From: Prolixibacteraceae bacterium
GTDB lineage: Bacteria; Bacteroidota; Bacteroidia; Bacteroidales; Prolixibacteraceae
DNA length: 64,000 nt
Reading direction: 5' to 3'
NCBI GenBank assembly: GCA_028683385.1
Contig: JAQUIJ010000007.1
Coordinates: forward strand, 62,001-126,000
Below are positions 45,990 to 54,620 of this stretch, one piece after another; the first letter of the stretch is position 1; the number at the start of each line of letters is the position of its first letter. The position numbers were made by a program, and so were the translations under genes. The notes below the pieces were generated by a model. The model was not told the DNA's origin. It worked only from the letters and a program-made list of their open reading frames with translations, and did not search any database.

Positions 45990-48900
45990 AAAGCGGTCAA
46001 AACATAATTCACACCTCAATTTTTAATTTCGAATACGGAAGTAAAGCTTCCGCGTCGAGGTGTAATGATGTGATTGAATCAATCTTTAACACTCAGATTT
46101 TGCCTGAACTTGAAAAAGCCATTTCTCAAAAAATTCCGGACGGAATGTTGGTTGAGTTATCGAAACTGGAAATAAACATTGGCAATATCCATGAAAAGGA
46201 TATAACTGCAAACCTGGCCAGCCGAATCCGGTTATCACTTGAAGAAGCTCTGCATGGCAAATTCAAAATAAAATCAGGTTCTGGCAACACCATTGGTGAA
46301 GTACAAATGAATGGCGAATATCTTCTGGAATTGATCGAAATATTTTTTAAAAATGGCTATTTCCCTATTGGGTTAGATCAGTCAACCACAATCGACGACC
46401 TAATCGAAGCCGCGCTGCAAAACAACAAAAAAGGTCTGATTGACCTCTTGAAAAAGCACAAAAATCAGGAACGTTTTTTACGAAGAATGGCTAATAGTTT
46501 AAGCTTGATTACCTGTAATAAACTTCTGGAAGTTGTCGCGCCAGATAATTACAATTGGATTATAACCTATCGAAAAGCGTTGGCTCAGGCCTGCGCTGAT
46601 GCCAAATTAAATGCATTTAATCGTGGAAACCTGACTCAAACAATTAACTATTCTATTTTTAAATATTTACTTAACGAAACAAGTCCAATTTTTTACAGGG
46701 ATAAATTTGCGAAATGTATTTTTGATGAACTTTCTATTGGTTCAGCTTATGAAATACAGGCACTTATCCGTTCAATTGAAAATCAAAAAGACGCAAATTC
46801 AGGCATAATAAACGAAACACTTGCTGCGCTTAAGAAAGATCAGGATCGAAGTTTTGGCATTGAACAGATTCTGGAACTGCTAAATTCTGGAAGCATAAAT
46901 TCTGGAGACGCCAACCGCTATCAACTCAAAGATGAAATTATTCGGTCGATGCGAGACCAAGCAACTCGAAATGCTTTAATTGAAAGACTAAGCGAAAAAG
47001 GATTAATTCAGATGATTCAGCTTTTTGACCCGAATGCACGAGACTTATTCAAATTGATCACCTCTTTTTCTGAAAAATTTGAACACCGAAACAGCAATCA
47101 AAAAAGCCCAAAGACAATAATTGCTGAACATGTGTTATTAACGGCAAATTATCTGAGCGAAAGCGCCATACGCCAATTCAATAAAGAAGAATATCTTGTA
47201 TTCCTGATGTATGCCTTTCCTGATAGCCAGATCAAAACAGAGGAATTAGTCGATTTTGCACAAACTCAGAAATCCATCAACAGTCAAAAGCTACGTGCTT
47301 TGTTGGCTGAAGAACGAAACGATCCAGAGATTTCAACTCTGTCCAAATTACTTGCAAAAGGCCAGAATAATCAGAAGATTCAACAAACTGAAAATCAACT
47401 TCACGACAAGCTTACTGCTGAGTTTTTCGAAATATCGAAAAGGAAAATCATCAGTAATTTTCTGGAAACCGGTGAGATATCCACGGCATTTTTTGATTTG
47501 TGCAGGAATGATGTACAAACAATTTTCGAAGAATTCATTCAACAAAAAGATGATTTTCTGAAAAGAATCATACATCGAAACACTGACTCTCAAAAGCTAA
47601 TCAATCGATTATTTCTCCTGACAACCAAGGAAATGGAAGGCAATCTTTGGGAATATCTCATTCACTTTTTCCCGGAAGAATATAGAATTCTTACTGAAAT
47701 AATAACCGAAGAAAGACTACAACTTTCACCAGAGATTAACAAAATCAGTTCAAAAAACAGTTTGTTGATCCGGACATTGGCCGAAAGCAACGGAGGACTT
47801 TCATCCAATGCTTTTGTTGTGTCAGTTATTGAAAACCTTGCCGATCAATTTGCAATTGACCCGGCTCACTTCATTCAGATTTGGAACTCAAAAATCAGGA
47901 AAGAAACAGATGTAAATGCTGTAGATAACCAAATGAAGAACTTGATCGAACGCGATCTAAAGCAGCTTATTAATCGTTTCAGCTTATCAGGAAACACAGA
48001 ATCCTTACCTGAATATGATTCGCAACAACTGGTCAAAAAGATCATTCTTCATTTCGCGATCGACCCAACCGCGTTTGTGGAAGTGATTCGTAAAAACATA
48101 GATCATCTGCGATTGATATACACTTTACTCAAGATTTATACAGAACCTAGTCAATGGATCTCTGTTGAAAAAGCTTTATTATCCGAATCCGACTTCAAAA
48201 ATAAAATCGTTGATTTCCAACATCAGGATTCTTCTTTGATGCAAATAAGGAATGTCGACGTTTTGTTCCGCGGATTGATCGCCAATCCAATAGATTCCGG
48301 AACACTCAGCAAGATCGTTTCAAGTGCTGAAAAAAGCGGAACATACATCACTCAGCTTCTGGCCTTTTCGCCTGGTGATTTAACAGATAAAGTAAATCCT
48401 GAATTTTGGAAATCTGTAACGTTAAGTTTTGCCGCACTGAATTCAATTGAGGAAAAAGAATTCACACCGAGCGAATTTGCAAAAGCGTTTGCAATGCATT
48501 TGCTAAAAAAGCTCAAAGCAGTAAACGAGGAAGAAATGTATTACCGACTGCTCGACCAAATGAAAACTTCAGACTTGAAGAATATCAATGAATTATACAA
48601 TTTATTGCAACTGCCTGATAAAAGTCTATCCCATTCAGAATATAGCGACTCAACTAAAATAGATCAAGCAGAAGTTGATTTGTCAGGCGAAAAACTAGCT
48701 CATTATTTTTCGCTGCTTAAGTTTTATGCGATGAATGGATTCCTGCCCTGGTGGGCCAACCAATTGTCGTTTACCGAACTCGTTGAAGGTTTAAATAGAA
48801 CTGGTGATCTGCATCCTCGCGAATTTGAAGAAATGTTTCTTCAATCGGAGAAAGAAGATCAACTGTTTGAAAAATTAATTCCAAATATTACGGAATTAAC

Positions 48901-49957
48901 AAGCACTAGATTCGATCAAATCATGTCGAAACATGGTCATTTAAAAGATGTTTGGCAAGCAGTTCGTTCGAAGGAAAACAATCAGAACAAAGATCTTCCA
49001 GATGCAAAGAACATAAAACCAGACGTATTCAAAAAGCTATACGCCTTGAGTGATGATGAGATTTTACCTGTTCTGAATTTGAAAAATGATGTCGTGGCCA
49101 AACAGGTTAAAGCCTATTTGAGCCTTTCACCGTTTTTCTATTTCAGGCATATCAATCCGGCATATTGGAGAAAAATGGTCTTGGAATTTGTAATTGAATC
49201 TGATTCTGCGGTGTCAGAAACTTCTGAAAACAGATTTCATTCCGACTTTTTAAATCACTTAAAAAGAAATGCTTCACAAATCAATTGGGAAAAAATGCTA
49301 GGCCAGGTTTATCAGCTTACCCAAATTTCCAAATCGGGCAAAAGTGTTGTATTTCCAGAAGCGCTAAAACAACTGATCAACATTAAAACTGATAACTCTA
49401 CTGCAAAAATCGAAATCATGGATACCAATAACGAGCTATTATCGGATAGATCAGGAACGGAAGTTCAAGTTTACAATGCCGGACTAATCTTGTATTGGCC
49501 TTTTCTGACGCGACTTTTCGAGATTCTTTCATTTGTGGAAAATGGCAGTTTCGTCGACGATGAAAGTCGAAACCGGGCCGTTTACCTGCTTCAATACCTG
49601 GCCTCTAATCGTATCGATTTTCCGGAAACCCAATTGGTGTTGAATAAATTACTCGTTGGAATGGATATTCAGGAAATACTTTCGCCAATTATTGAATTAA
49701 CCGAAGATGAAATGGCGAGCGCGGTAAGTCTGCAAAACGGGCTCATTAATAATTGGGAGAAAGTTAAAAATTCGACTCCGGAAGGGATACGGGAAACTTT
49801 CGTGCAAAGAGAAGGTATTTTGAGATTTGACGCTGATAAAATAACGCTTGTGGTTGATAAACATGGAGTTGATGTATTGGTGGAATCGCTTCCCTGGAAT
49901 ATTTCACTGATCAAGCTCTCCTGGATGAAAAAGCCAATTTACGTGGAATGGATCTAA
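45986..49957 (+). CDS. Tape measure protein (Afp14/Pvc14-like)
   Basis: 1323 residues from a GTG start overlapping the previous stop. The N-terminal motif IFNFEYGSKASASRCNDVI and VELSKLEINIGNI (57-68) match the family annotated as contractile injection system tape measure protein. The rest is long, helical and charged, with recurring KxLxxxxN-type repeats and no catalytic motif. It fixes the length of the tube. Assuming fully extended helix at 0.15 nm per residue, the maximal length is near 200 nm. Its 3' end overlaps the GH18-like gene by 10 bp. Confidence 0.9.
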   Translation: MKSGQNIIHTSIFNFEYGSKASASRCNDVIESIFNTQILPELEKAISQKIPDGMLVELSKLEINIGNIHEKDITANLASRIRLSLEEALHGKFKIKSGSGNTIGEVQMNGEYLLELIEIFFKNGYFPIGLDQSTTIDDLIEAALQNNKKGLIDLLKKHKNQERFLRRMANSLSLITCNKLLEVVAPDNYNWIITYRKALAQACADAKLNAFNRGNLTQTINYSIFKYLLNETSPIFYRDKFAKCIFDELSIGSAYEIQALIRSIENQKDANSGIINETLAALKKDQDRSFGIEQILELLNSGSINSGDANRYQLKDEIIRSMRDQATRNALIERLSEKGLIQMIQLFDPNARDLFKLITSFSEKFEHRNSNQKSPKTIIAEHVLLTANYLSESAIRQFNKEEYLVFLMYAFPDSQIKTEELVDFAQTQKSINSQKLRALLAEERNDPEISTLSKLLAKGQNNQKIQQTENQLHDKLTAEFFEISKRKIISNFLETGEISTAFFDLCRNDVQTIFEEFIQQKDDFLKRIIHRNTDSQKLINRLFLLTTKEMEGNLWEYLIHFFPEEYRILTEIITEERLQLSPEINKISSKNSLLIRTLAESNGGLSSNAFVVSVIENLADQFAIDPAHFIQIWNSKIRKETDVNAVDNQMKNLIERDLKQLINRFSLSGNTESLPEYDSQQLVKKIILHFAIDPTAFVEVIRKNIDHLRLIYTLLKIYTEPSQWISVEKALLSESDFKNKIVDFQHQDSSLMQIRNVDVLFRGLIANPIDSGTLSKIVSSAEKSGTYITQLLAFSPGDLTDKVNPEFWKSVTLSFAALNSIEEKEFTPSEFAKAFAMHLLKKLKAVNEEEMYYRLLDQMKTSDLKNINELYNLLQLPDKSLSHSEYSDSTKIDQAEVDLSGEKLAHYFSLLKFYAMNGFLPWWANQLSFTELVEGLNRTGDLHPREFEEMFLQSEKEDQLFEKLIPNITELTSTRFDQIMSKHGHLKDVWQAVRSKENNQNKDLPDAKNIKPDVFKKLYALSDDEILPVLNLKNDVVAKQVKAYLSLSPFFYFRHINPAYWRKMVLEFVIESDSAVSETSENRFHSDFLNHLKRNASQINWEKMLGQVYQLTQISKSGKSVVFPEALKQLINIKTDNSTAKIEIMDTNNELLSDRSGTEVQVYNAGLILYWPFLTRLFEILSFVENGSFVDDESRNRAVYLLQYLASNRIDFPETQLVLNKLLVGMDIQEILSPIIELTEDEMASAVSLQNGLINNWEKVKNSTPEGIRETFVQREGILRFDADKITLVVDKHGVDVLVESLPWNISLIKLSWMKKPIYVEWI

Positions 49958-52284
49958 GTACTAAATATATTAAAATGAAACAGCTAATGAAAAGCCTGAT
50001 GCAAATGAGAAAAATATTCCCGAAAACAGGATTAGTGATCTTGATTTTTGTTGCTTGTTTGGCGCAAACCGAAACGAGTGCTCAGGTTACAATAGCACCA
50101 TCGAAGATAAATTTAGATCCAGATTCAAAGCAAAAACCTGACAAGGGTATTTTAAAGAAGATTGTAAAACCAATTAAATTTCGAGCCAACAGAGATGCTA
50201 CGGAAAACGATCGGATTTTTAAATTTTTGAATAACCGAATTAACAATAAACAACTGAAAATTGATACGGCTACTGTATCTCAAATAATGATTGAATTTAA
50301 TGCTCTTGTAGCCCAGGATACTGCAACTAAAGCATCAATCAATTCGATTATTAAAACCCACGATCTGGATAAAATAGCGAACCAATCCGTTATTAATGAC
50401 CTGGTAAAACAAATGGGTGCAAGTTTTGATTCGTTAAGAACACAAATGAGCGCAGTTCTTCAGGAAAATGCGAACGAAAACAGTCAGGCCAAAAGGGATC
50501 TAATCTCCAAAAACAACGATATTCTTAAAGATGTACGCGAAGTTCAGTATTCAGCTGCCTCTAATTTAGCCGGAACAAACAGCTATGTAAAAAAAGATAC
50601 GATATACTTCTTCAAGAGAAGCTTAAATCCAAAGATTAAAGTTATTGGATGGCAAAGTCCCGAAATGAATGATGAATTCAAGAATTACAACTACAATTAT
50701 TTATCATCCATAAACTTATACGGTTATGACTTGTCATCTAAAGGAGAGAATAAGAAAACAAATGACATTCAGAAATTTCAGGAAAAAGGTGGAATAATAG
50801 AACTGGCACAAAGCAAAGGCTGTGATCTGCACCTAACTGTTTATAATCAGAGTTCATCAGAAATTAAAAAATTTCTGGGCGATAATCTTGCACAAAAAAG
50901 GCTACTCATCGAATTGGATACCTTGATTAGTAAGAGCAATCTAAAAGGAATAAACATCTATTTTGGTGATGTTTCGGACCCAAATGCTTTTGTTCAATTT
51001 ATAGAAACACTTCACGATGACTTAAAGATGCTGAATAATGCAATTCAGCTAAATATCACAATTCCGGCAATAACGGACGACGATGTGAGCCTAAAAAAGA
51101 TAAGTGGATATGACTTTTCAGAGCTCAATCATCTGGCTGACTACTATTTCGTGATGACCGATCATATTACAGATTCGGAAAGTGGCATAGCACAATCTTC
51201 ATCTCCGCTTTTAAGCAGTGATAAATACGGGAAAAATTCCATTGAATCGACCATTGGATTCTATGCCAATGGGAAAATACCGGTTTCAAAACTTATTATG
51301 ACTGTTTCATATACAGGGACTCTATGGCAAGTCGACAATTTCGAGGGCAATCCGCCAAATTCGTTAATTGAAGGAAACCCTACTTACAAAGAGATTGTCA
51401 ATGATTATTTGAATAAAACCGTAAATAAAAGCAGTGTATTCCAAGGTTTTGATCCGAATCAAATGGCTAGCTACATAAATGTCATGGGACCGAATCCTGC
51501 AGATAAAGAACAAATATGGTACGAAGATTTCAGGAGTTTATACCAAAAGTATGATTGGGCACTTGGAAACGGACTTGGTGGTGTATGTATAAAAGGGATT
51601 GGAGAGGATGACGGTTATTCGGAATTATGGGATGCAATTGGAGCTACGCTTATTCGTATTGACACAATTCATGTCGATAAAAAGCATGTCGCTGGCAAAC
51701 CAGCCCTGACTTTTAGTCATTACATCAATTTATTTATTGAAGACTTTCAGTGGGCGATGGAAAGTAGACTAAATTATAAAGATCCAAAAACAGAAAATTC
51801 GATCTGTGAATGCGATTATAGCCCAAGTTACTTAAAGACCTATCGAAATTCACCAACACTTTGGACAGATTACCAAGAATATGATATGGATAACGTCAAC
51901 ACCATTGAAAATTCGCTTCTCTGTCATTACTTATGGGTTAGATGGGAAATCTATTCCATCTTTTCAATGTGGTGTTGTATTATTTGCTTCGCACTATTAT
52001 TGGTGACATGGGGCTTTTCTTCGTATTTGGCCAGGTATAAACTCAGCAACGACACCATTCTTAATATCATGCTGGTTTCCAGAGGTATATTTATTTTCAC
52101 TTTATTCTTTGCATTCGGGTTTTATTTGATTTTTGCTCCCAAGACCACCATTTTGGAAGGAGCCAATCATGGAGCGAAATATTTTTTAATTATTGGAATT
52201 ATCTTTTTGACAGGAGTAATTGGGACATGGATTGTTGCCGGAAAATTGTATAAAAACAGATATGCACGAAAAAATATGCCTTAG
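49948..52284 (+). CDS. GH18-like (catalytically degenerate) membrane protein
   Basis: Up to 778 residues; starts at 49948, 49975 and 50005 are possible. A signal peptide (MRKIFPKTGLVILIFVACLA) leads to a helical region (about 80-200), then a glycoside-hydrolase-18-like barrel (about 228-568). The strand normally carrying DxxDxDxE reads LKGINIYFGDV (332-342), so the catalytic acids are lost. The late motif RSLYQKYDWALGNGLGGVCI with GEDDGYSELW (552-561) is typical of GH18. The C-terminus has three transmembrane helices (about 672-692, 704-727, 738-760). The start overlaps the tape measure stop by 10 bp, which ties it to particle production. Function unknown; anchoring or glycan binding is inferred. 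Confidence 0.78.
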   Translation: MDLSTKYIKMKQLMKSLMQMRKIFPKTGLVILIFVACLAQTETSAQVTIAPSKINLDPDSKQKPDKGILKKIVKPIKFRANRDATENDRIFKFLNNRINNKQLKIDTATVSQIMIEFNALVAQDTATKASINSIIKTHDLDKIANQSVINDLVKQMGASFDSLRTQMSAVLQENANENSQAKRDLISKNNDILKDVREVQYSAASNLAGTNSYVKKDTIYFFKRSLNPKIKVIGWQSPEMNDEFKNYNYNYLSSINLYGYDLSSKGENKKTNDIQKFQEKGGIIELAQSKGCDLHLTVYNQSSSEIKKFLGDNLAQKRLLIELDTLISKSNLKGINIYFGDVSDPNAFVQFIETLHDDLKMLNNAIQLNITIPAITDDDVSLKKISGYDFSELNHLADYYFVMTDHITDSESGIAQSSSPLLSSDKYGKNSIESTIGFYANGKIPVSKLIMTVSYTGTLWQVDNFEGNPPNSLIEGNPTYKEIVNDYLNKTVNKSSVFQGFDPNQMASYINVMGPNPADKEQIWYEDFRSLYQKYDWALGNGLGGVCIKGIGEDDGYSELWDAIGATLIRIDTIHVDKKHVAGKPALTFSHYINLFIEDFQWAMESRLNYKDPKTENSICECDYSPSYLKTYRNSPTLWTDYQEYDMDNVNTIENSLLCHYLWVRWEIYSIFSMWCCIICFALLLVTWGFSSYLARYKLSNDTILNIMLVSRGIFIFTLFFAFGFYLIFAPKTTILEGANHGAKYFLIIGIIFLTGVIGTWIVAGKLYKNRYARKNMP

Positions 52285-52310
52285 TTAAGCTTAAAAGTAA
52301 TAAGAACAAT

Positions 52311-52449
52311 TAATTGTCGCATTTTAAAATTCACTCACCCCAAGCCGTCTGAAGGCGACTTCTCCCCTCTCTACTTGTAGAAAGGGAAAGATTGAGCACT
52401 GCGAGCGAGGGGTGAGTCAAAGAATTAAAGATTATAAATAAGACATTAT
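52311..52449. repeat. MITE-like palindromic repeat, copy B
   Basis: An inverted copy of the element at 4629-4773, about 139 bp. It keeps the end pair AATTGTCG (52313-52319)/GACATTAT (52442-52449), the inner CTCACCCC/GGGGTGAG and a decayed central hairpin CCCCTCTCTACTTGTAGAAAGGG. It lies between the eCIS structural genes and the two cargo genes, where it could terminate or attenuate transcription. Confidence 0.75.
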
Positions 52450-52523
52450 TTCACTTTAAATAATAACCTGAGAAACTCTCAATAAACCATTGGGATAGAC
52501 AGGAAAACTTAAAACTAAAAATT

Positions 52524-53414
52524 ATGAGTACGCAAGCAGAAAAAACACCCGAGAACAAGAATTGGTCGTTGTCGTTGACGAATTCTCAAAAACAAAATGT
52601 TTCTGAATCAGATGCTCAGTTTACAGATAACAGGGCAGAAACCAGTATGCAACGAAATTTGCAGGTGATGGCCAATACTGGCAGTCATACCAGCCATGCA
52701 GTTCAATTACAGGCTATAGCATCCAGTTATTCGAATAATATCATTCAAGCCAAAGGCATTGAAGACGAAGAAACTCTTCAGGGAAAATTTAACACGATCC
52801 AAAAGCAGTCGATGGAAGAGGAAGAGATGCTGCAGGGTAAGTTTGAAACTGTGCAAAAAAAGCGAAATGAAACTGGTTTGCCAGACAATCTAAAGTCAGG
52901 AATAGAAAATCAGTCAGGAATTTCGATAGATGATGTAAAAGTGCATTTTAATTCGGATAAACCAGCTCAGTTAAATGCGCACGCCTATGCACAGGGAACG
53001 GATATTCATGTTGCACCCGGACAGGAGAAACACTTGCCTCACGAGGCCTGGCATGTGGTTCAGCAAAAGCAGGGACGGGTAAAACCAACGATGCAAATGA
53101 AGGGAAAAGTAAATGTGAATGACGATGAAGGTTTGGAAAATGAAGCAGATGTGATGGGAGAAAAAGCATTACAATTAGCCGACAAGCAACCAGAACTTGT
53201 TCAGAGAAAATCTTTATTGAAGTTGAATAGTAGTGATGGTGTAAAACAACTAAATGGAGATCGATACTATTGGGTTAGACCTAATGGTGGAGTTTGGACA
53301 TATGTTGGATCTTTTAAAAACCACGCTTCGGCTAATACATGGTGGGCTAATAATAAAGCAACTTATCCAGGTGGCGAATTTTCGCAAGGAAGCACAAAAA
53401 CAAAATTCAAGTAA
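52524..53414 (+). CDS. DUF4157 eCIS-associated protein (candidate cargo)
   Basis: 296 residues. Residues 30-46 hold the motif QFTDNRAETSMQRNL seen in eCIS cargo proteins. A pair of short repeats, LQGKFNTIQKQS and LQGKFETVQKKR, spans about 85-113. The DUF4157 (eCIS core) domain covers about 118-215 with LPDNLKSGIENQSGISID and HEAWH (173-177), a zincin HExxH motif, followed by a possible third ligand in LENEAD (204-209). The last 60 residues form a small aromatic domain (YYWVRPNGGVWTYVGSF) with no family recognised. DUF4157 proteins are linked to eCIS loci and thought to be loaded cargo. Whether the HExxH is an active protease or a processing element is open. Confidence 0.83.
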   Translation: MSTQAEKTPENKNWSLSLTNSQKQNVSESDAQFTDNRAETSMQRNLQVMANTGSHTSHAVQLQAIASSYSNNIIQAKGIEDEETLQGKFNTIQKQSMEEEEMLQGKFETVQKKRNETGLPDNLKSGIENQSGISIDDVKVHFNSDKPAQLNAHAYAQGTDIHVAPGQEKHLPHEAWHVVQQKQGRVKPTMQMKGKVNVNDDEGLENEADVMGEKALQLADKQPELVQRKSLLKLNSSDGVKQLNGDRYYWVRPNGGVWTYVGSFKNHASANTWWANNKATYPGGEFSQGSTKTKFK

Positions 53415-53449
53415 TACACTTTAATCCATCAAAATACAAAGTACAGAAA

Positions 53450-54562
53450 GTGAATACGCGCGCAGACAAAACTCAGGAAAATAAAGTCAGTACAAGTTTG
53501 ACCGAGGTTCGCCAAACCAGGACTATAGGCACATCTGCTTTTCAGTTTACAGATAATCGTCCGGAAGTAGTTACACAACGTAAATTGTATGAATTAGTCA
53601 ATAGAAATAGTCGCAAGGATTTATCCTCTGAATTTGGCGCATCTAGTGGCAGCCGATCAAGGCTTCCCATACAGTCTAAGAGTTCCGGCACTGGAGTGGT
53701 GCAACTCAATGGTAAAGGGAAAGCGGTTGTTGATGATTTGACGAACCCCAAGTGGCAGCCCCCGGGAAAACGTGAAACTAATGCAGGCAAAGAGGCCATA
53801 ACTGGTGCTGAACTCAAAATTTTGTTACGTGGCGCCGCTATAGCTGCCTGGAAAACATACGCATTTCATGCCACCAAATCTTCGAATGTAGAAAGCATTA
53901 CCATCAGTGGACTGGATCCCAATCGCGGCGGAACCGGGGCCGCTGAAGGAAATGCCCAGTTCGAGGCTCAATCAAAAGGCAAAGTACACTATACCCGAAA
54001 CCGAGGTTTGGCTGAAGATTATAAAAACCATTTCGAGGGGAAAACTCCTTTTGGAAGAAAAGATCCGAATCCGCAACCTGCCGAAGTACTAAAATTAGCT
54101 ATCCCAAGAAGTGTAGCTGATAACGAAGAAAAGGACCCTGACAGTAGAGTTTCTGATCGTGCTTACCGCACTACAGAAGCAATTCCTGGAAACAATATCC
54201 GCAGTACAAAACCAAAACCTATTCCACCATCCCGTACTCAAAAACGTGGTAAAGGCAAAAATCAGCCACTAAAACCTGGAGAGAATGCCGAGGCATGGAA
54301 AGATCATTTCATCCGCTCTTTTGCCGATACTGATGCATTACACAGCAATATGCCCACATCTGCAACCAACATTCTCTATGATATGATGCAAAATGGACTT
54401 GATATAACCGTTGTGTACCACATATTAAAGCAGGCGCTTCAATCAATGCCGGCATCAGATATTCTGGAATTTACACCTGAAGACCGAGAGTTGAATCCTC
54501 GTGTTTACCAAAGCAATGATATTGATAATACAGGTGATTTTCTTCCAATGAAGTATATCTAA
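53450..54562 (+). CDS. Candidate ADP-ribosyltransferase eCIS cargo
   Basis: 370 residues from a GTG start (MNTRADKTQENK, matching the start of the preceding protein). Residues 31-47 repeat the cargo motif FQFTDNRPEVVTQRKLY. No DUF4157 is present. The middle shows a probable ADP-ribosyltransferase fold: YAFHATKSSNVESI (His140), GLDPNRGG (154-161), VHYTRNRGLAEDY (Tyr181) and RTTEAIPGNNI (Glu243), consistent with the H-Y-E triad of diphtheria-toxin/PARP-like enzymes. The C-terminal 120 residues include a basic linker (TQKRGKGKNQ) and a helical tail. By position and motifs it is a toxin loaded in the particle. The fold assignment is by eye and needs modelling. Confidence 0.72.
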   Translation: MNTRADKTQENKVSTSLTEVRQTRTIGTSAFQFTDNRPEVVTQRKLYELVNRNSRKDLSSEFGASSGSRSRLPIQSKSSGTGVVQLNGKGKAVVDDLTNPKWQPPGKRETNAGKEAITGAELKILLRGAAIAAWKTYAFHATKSSNVESITISGLDPNRGGTGAAEGNAQFEAQSKGKVHYTRNRGLAEDYKNHFEGKTPFGRKDPNPQPAEVLKLAIPRSVADNEEKDPDSRVSDRAYRTTEAIPGNNIRSTKPKPIPPSRTQKRGKGKNQPLKPGENAEAWKDHFIRSFADTDALHSNMPTSATNILYDMMQNGLDITVVYHILKQALQSMPASDILEFTPEDRELNPRVYQSNDIDNTGDFLPMKYI

Positions 54563-54620
54563 ATAAAAACAGTAACCGCATTAGTCAATTTATATCGAAT
54601 AAACATTCACAAGACCACTT

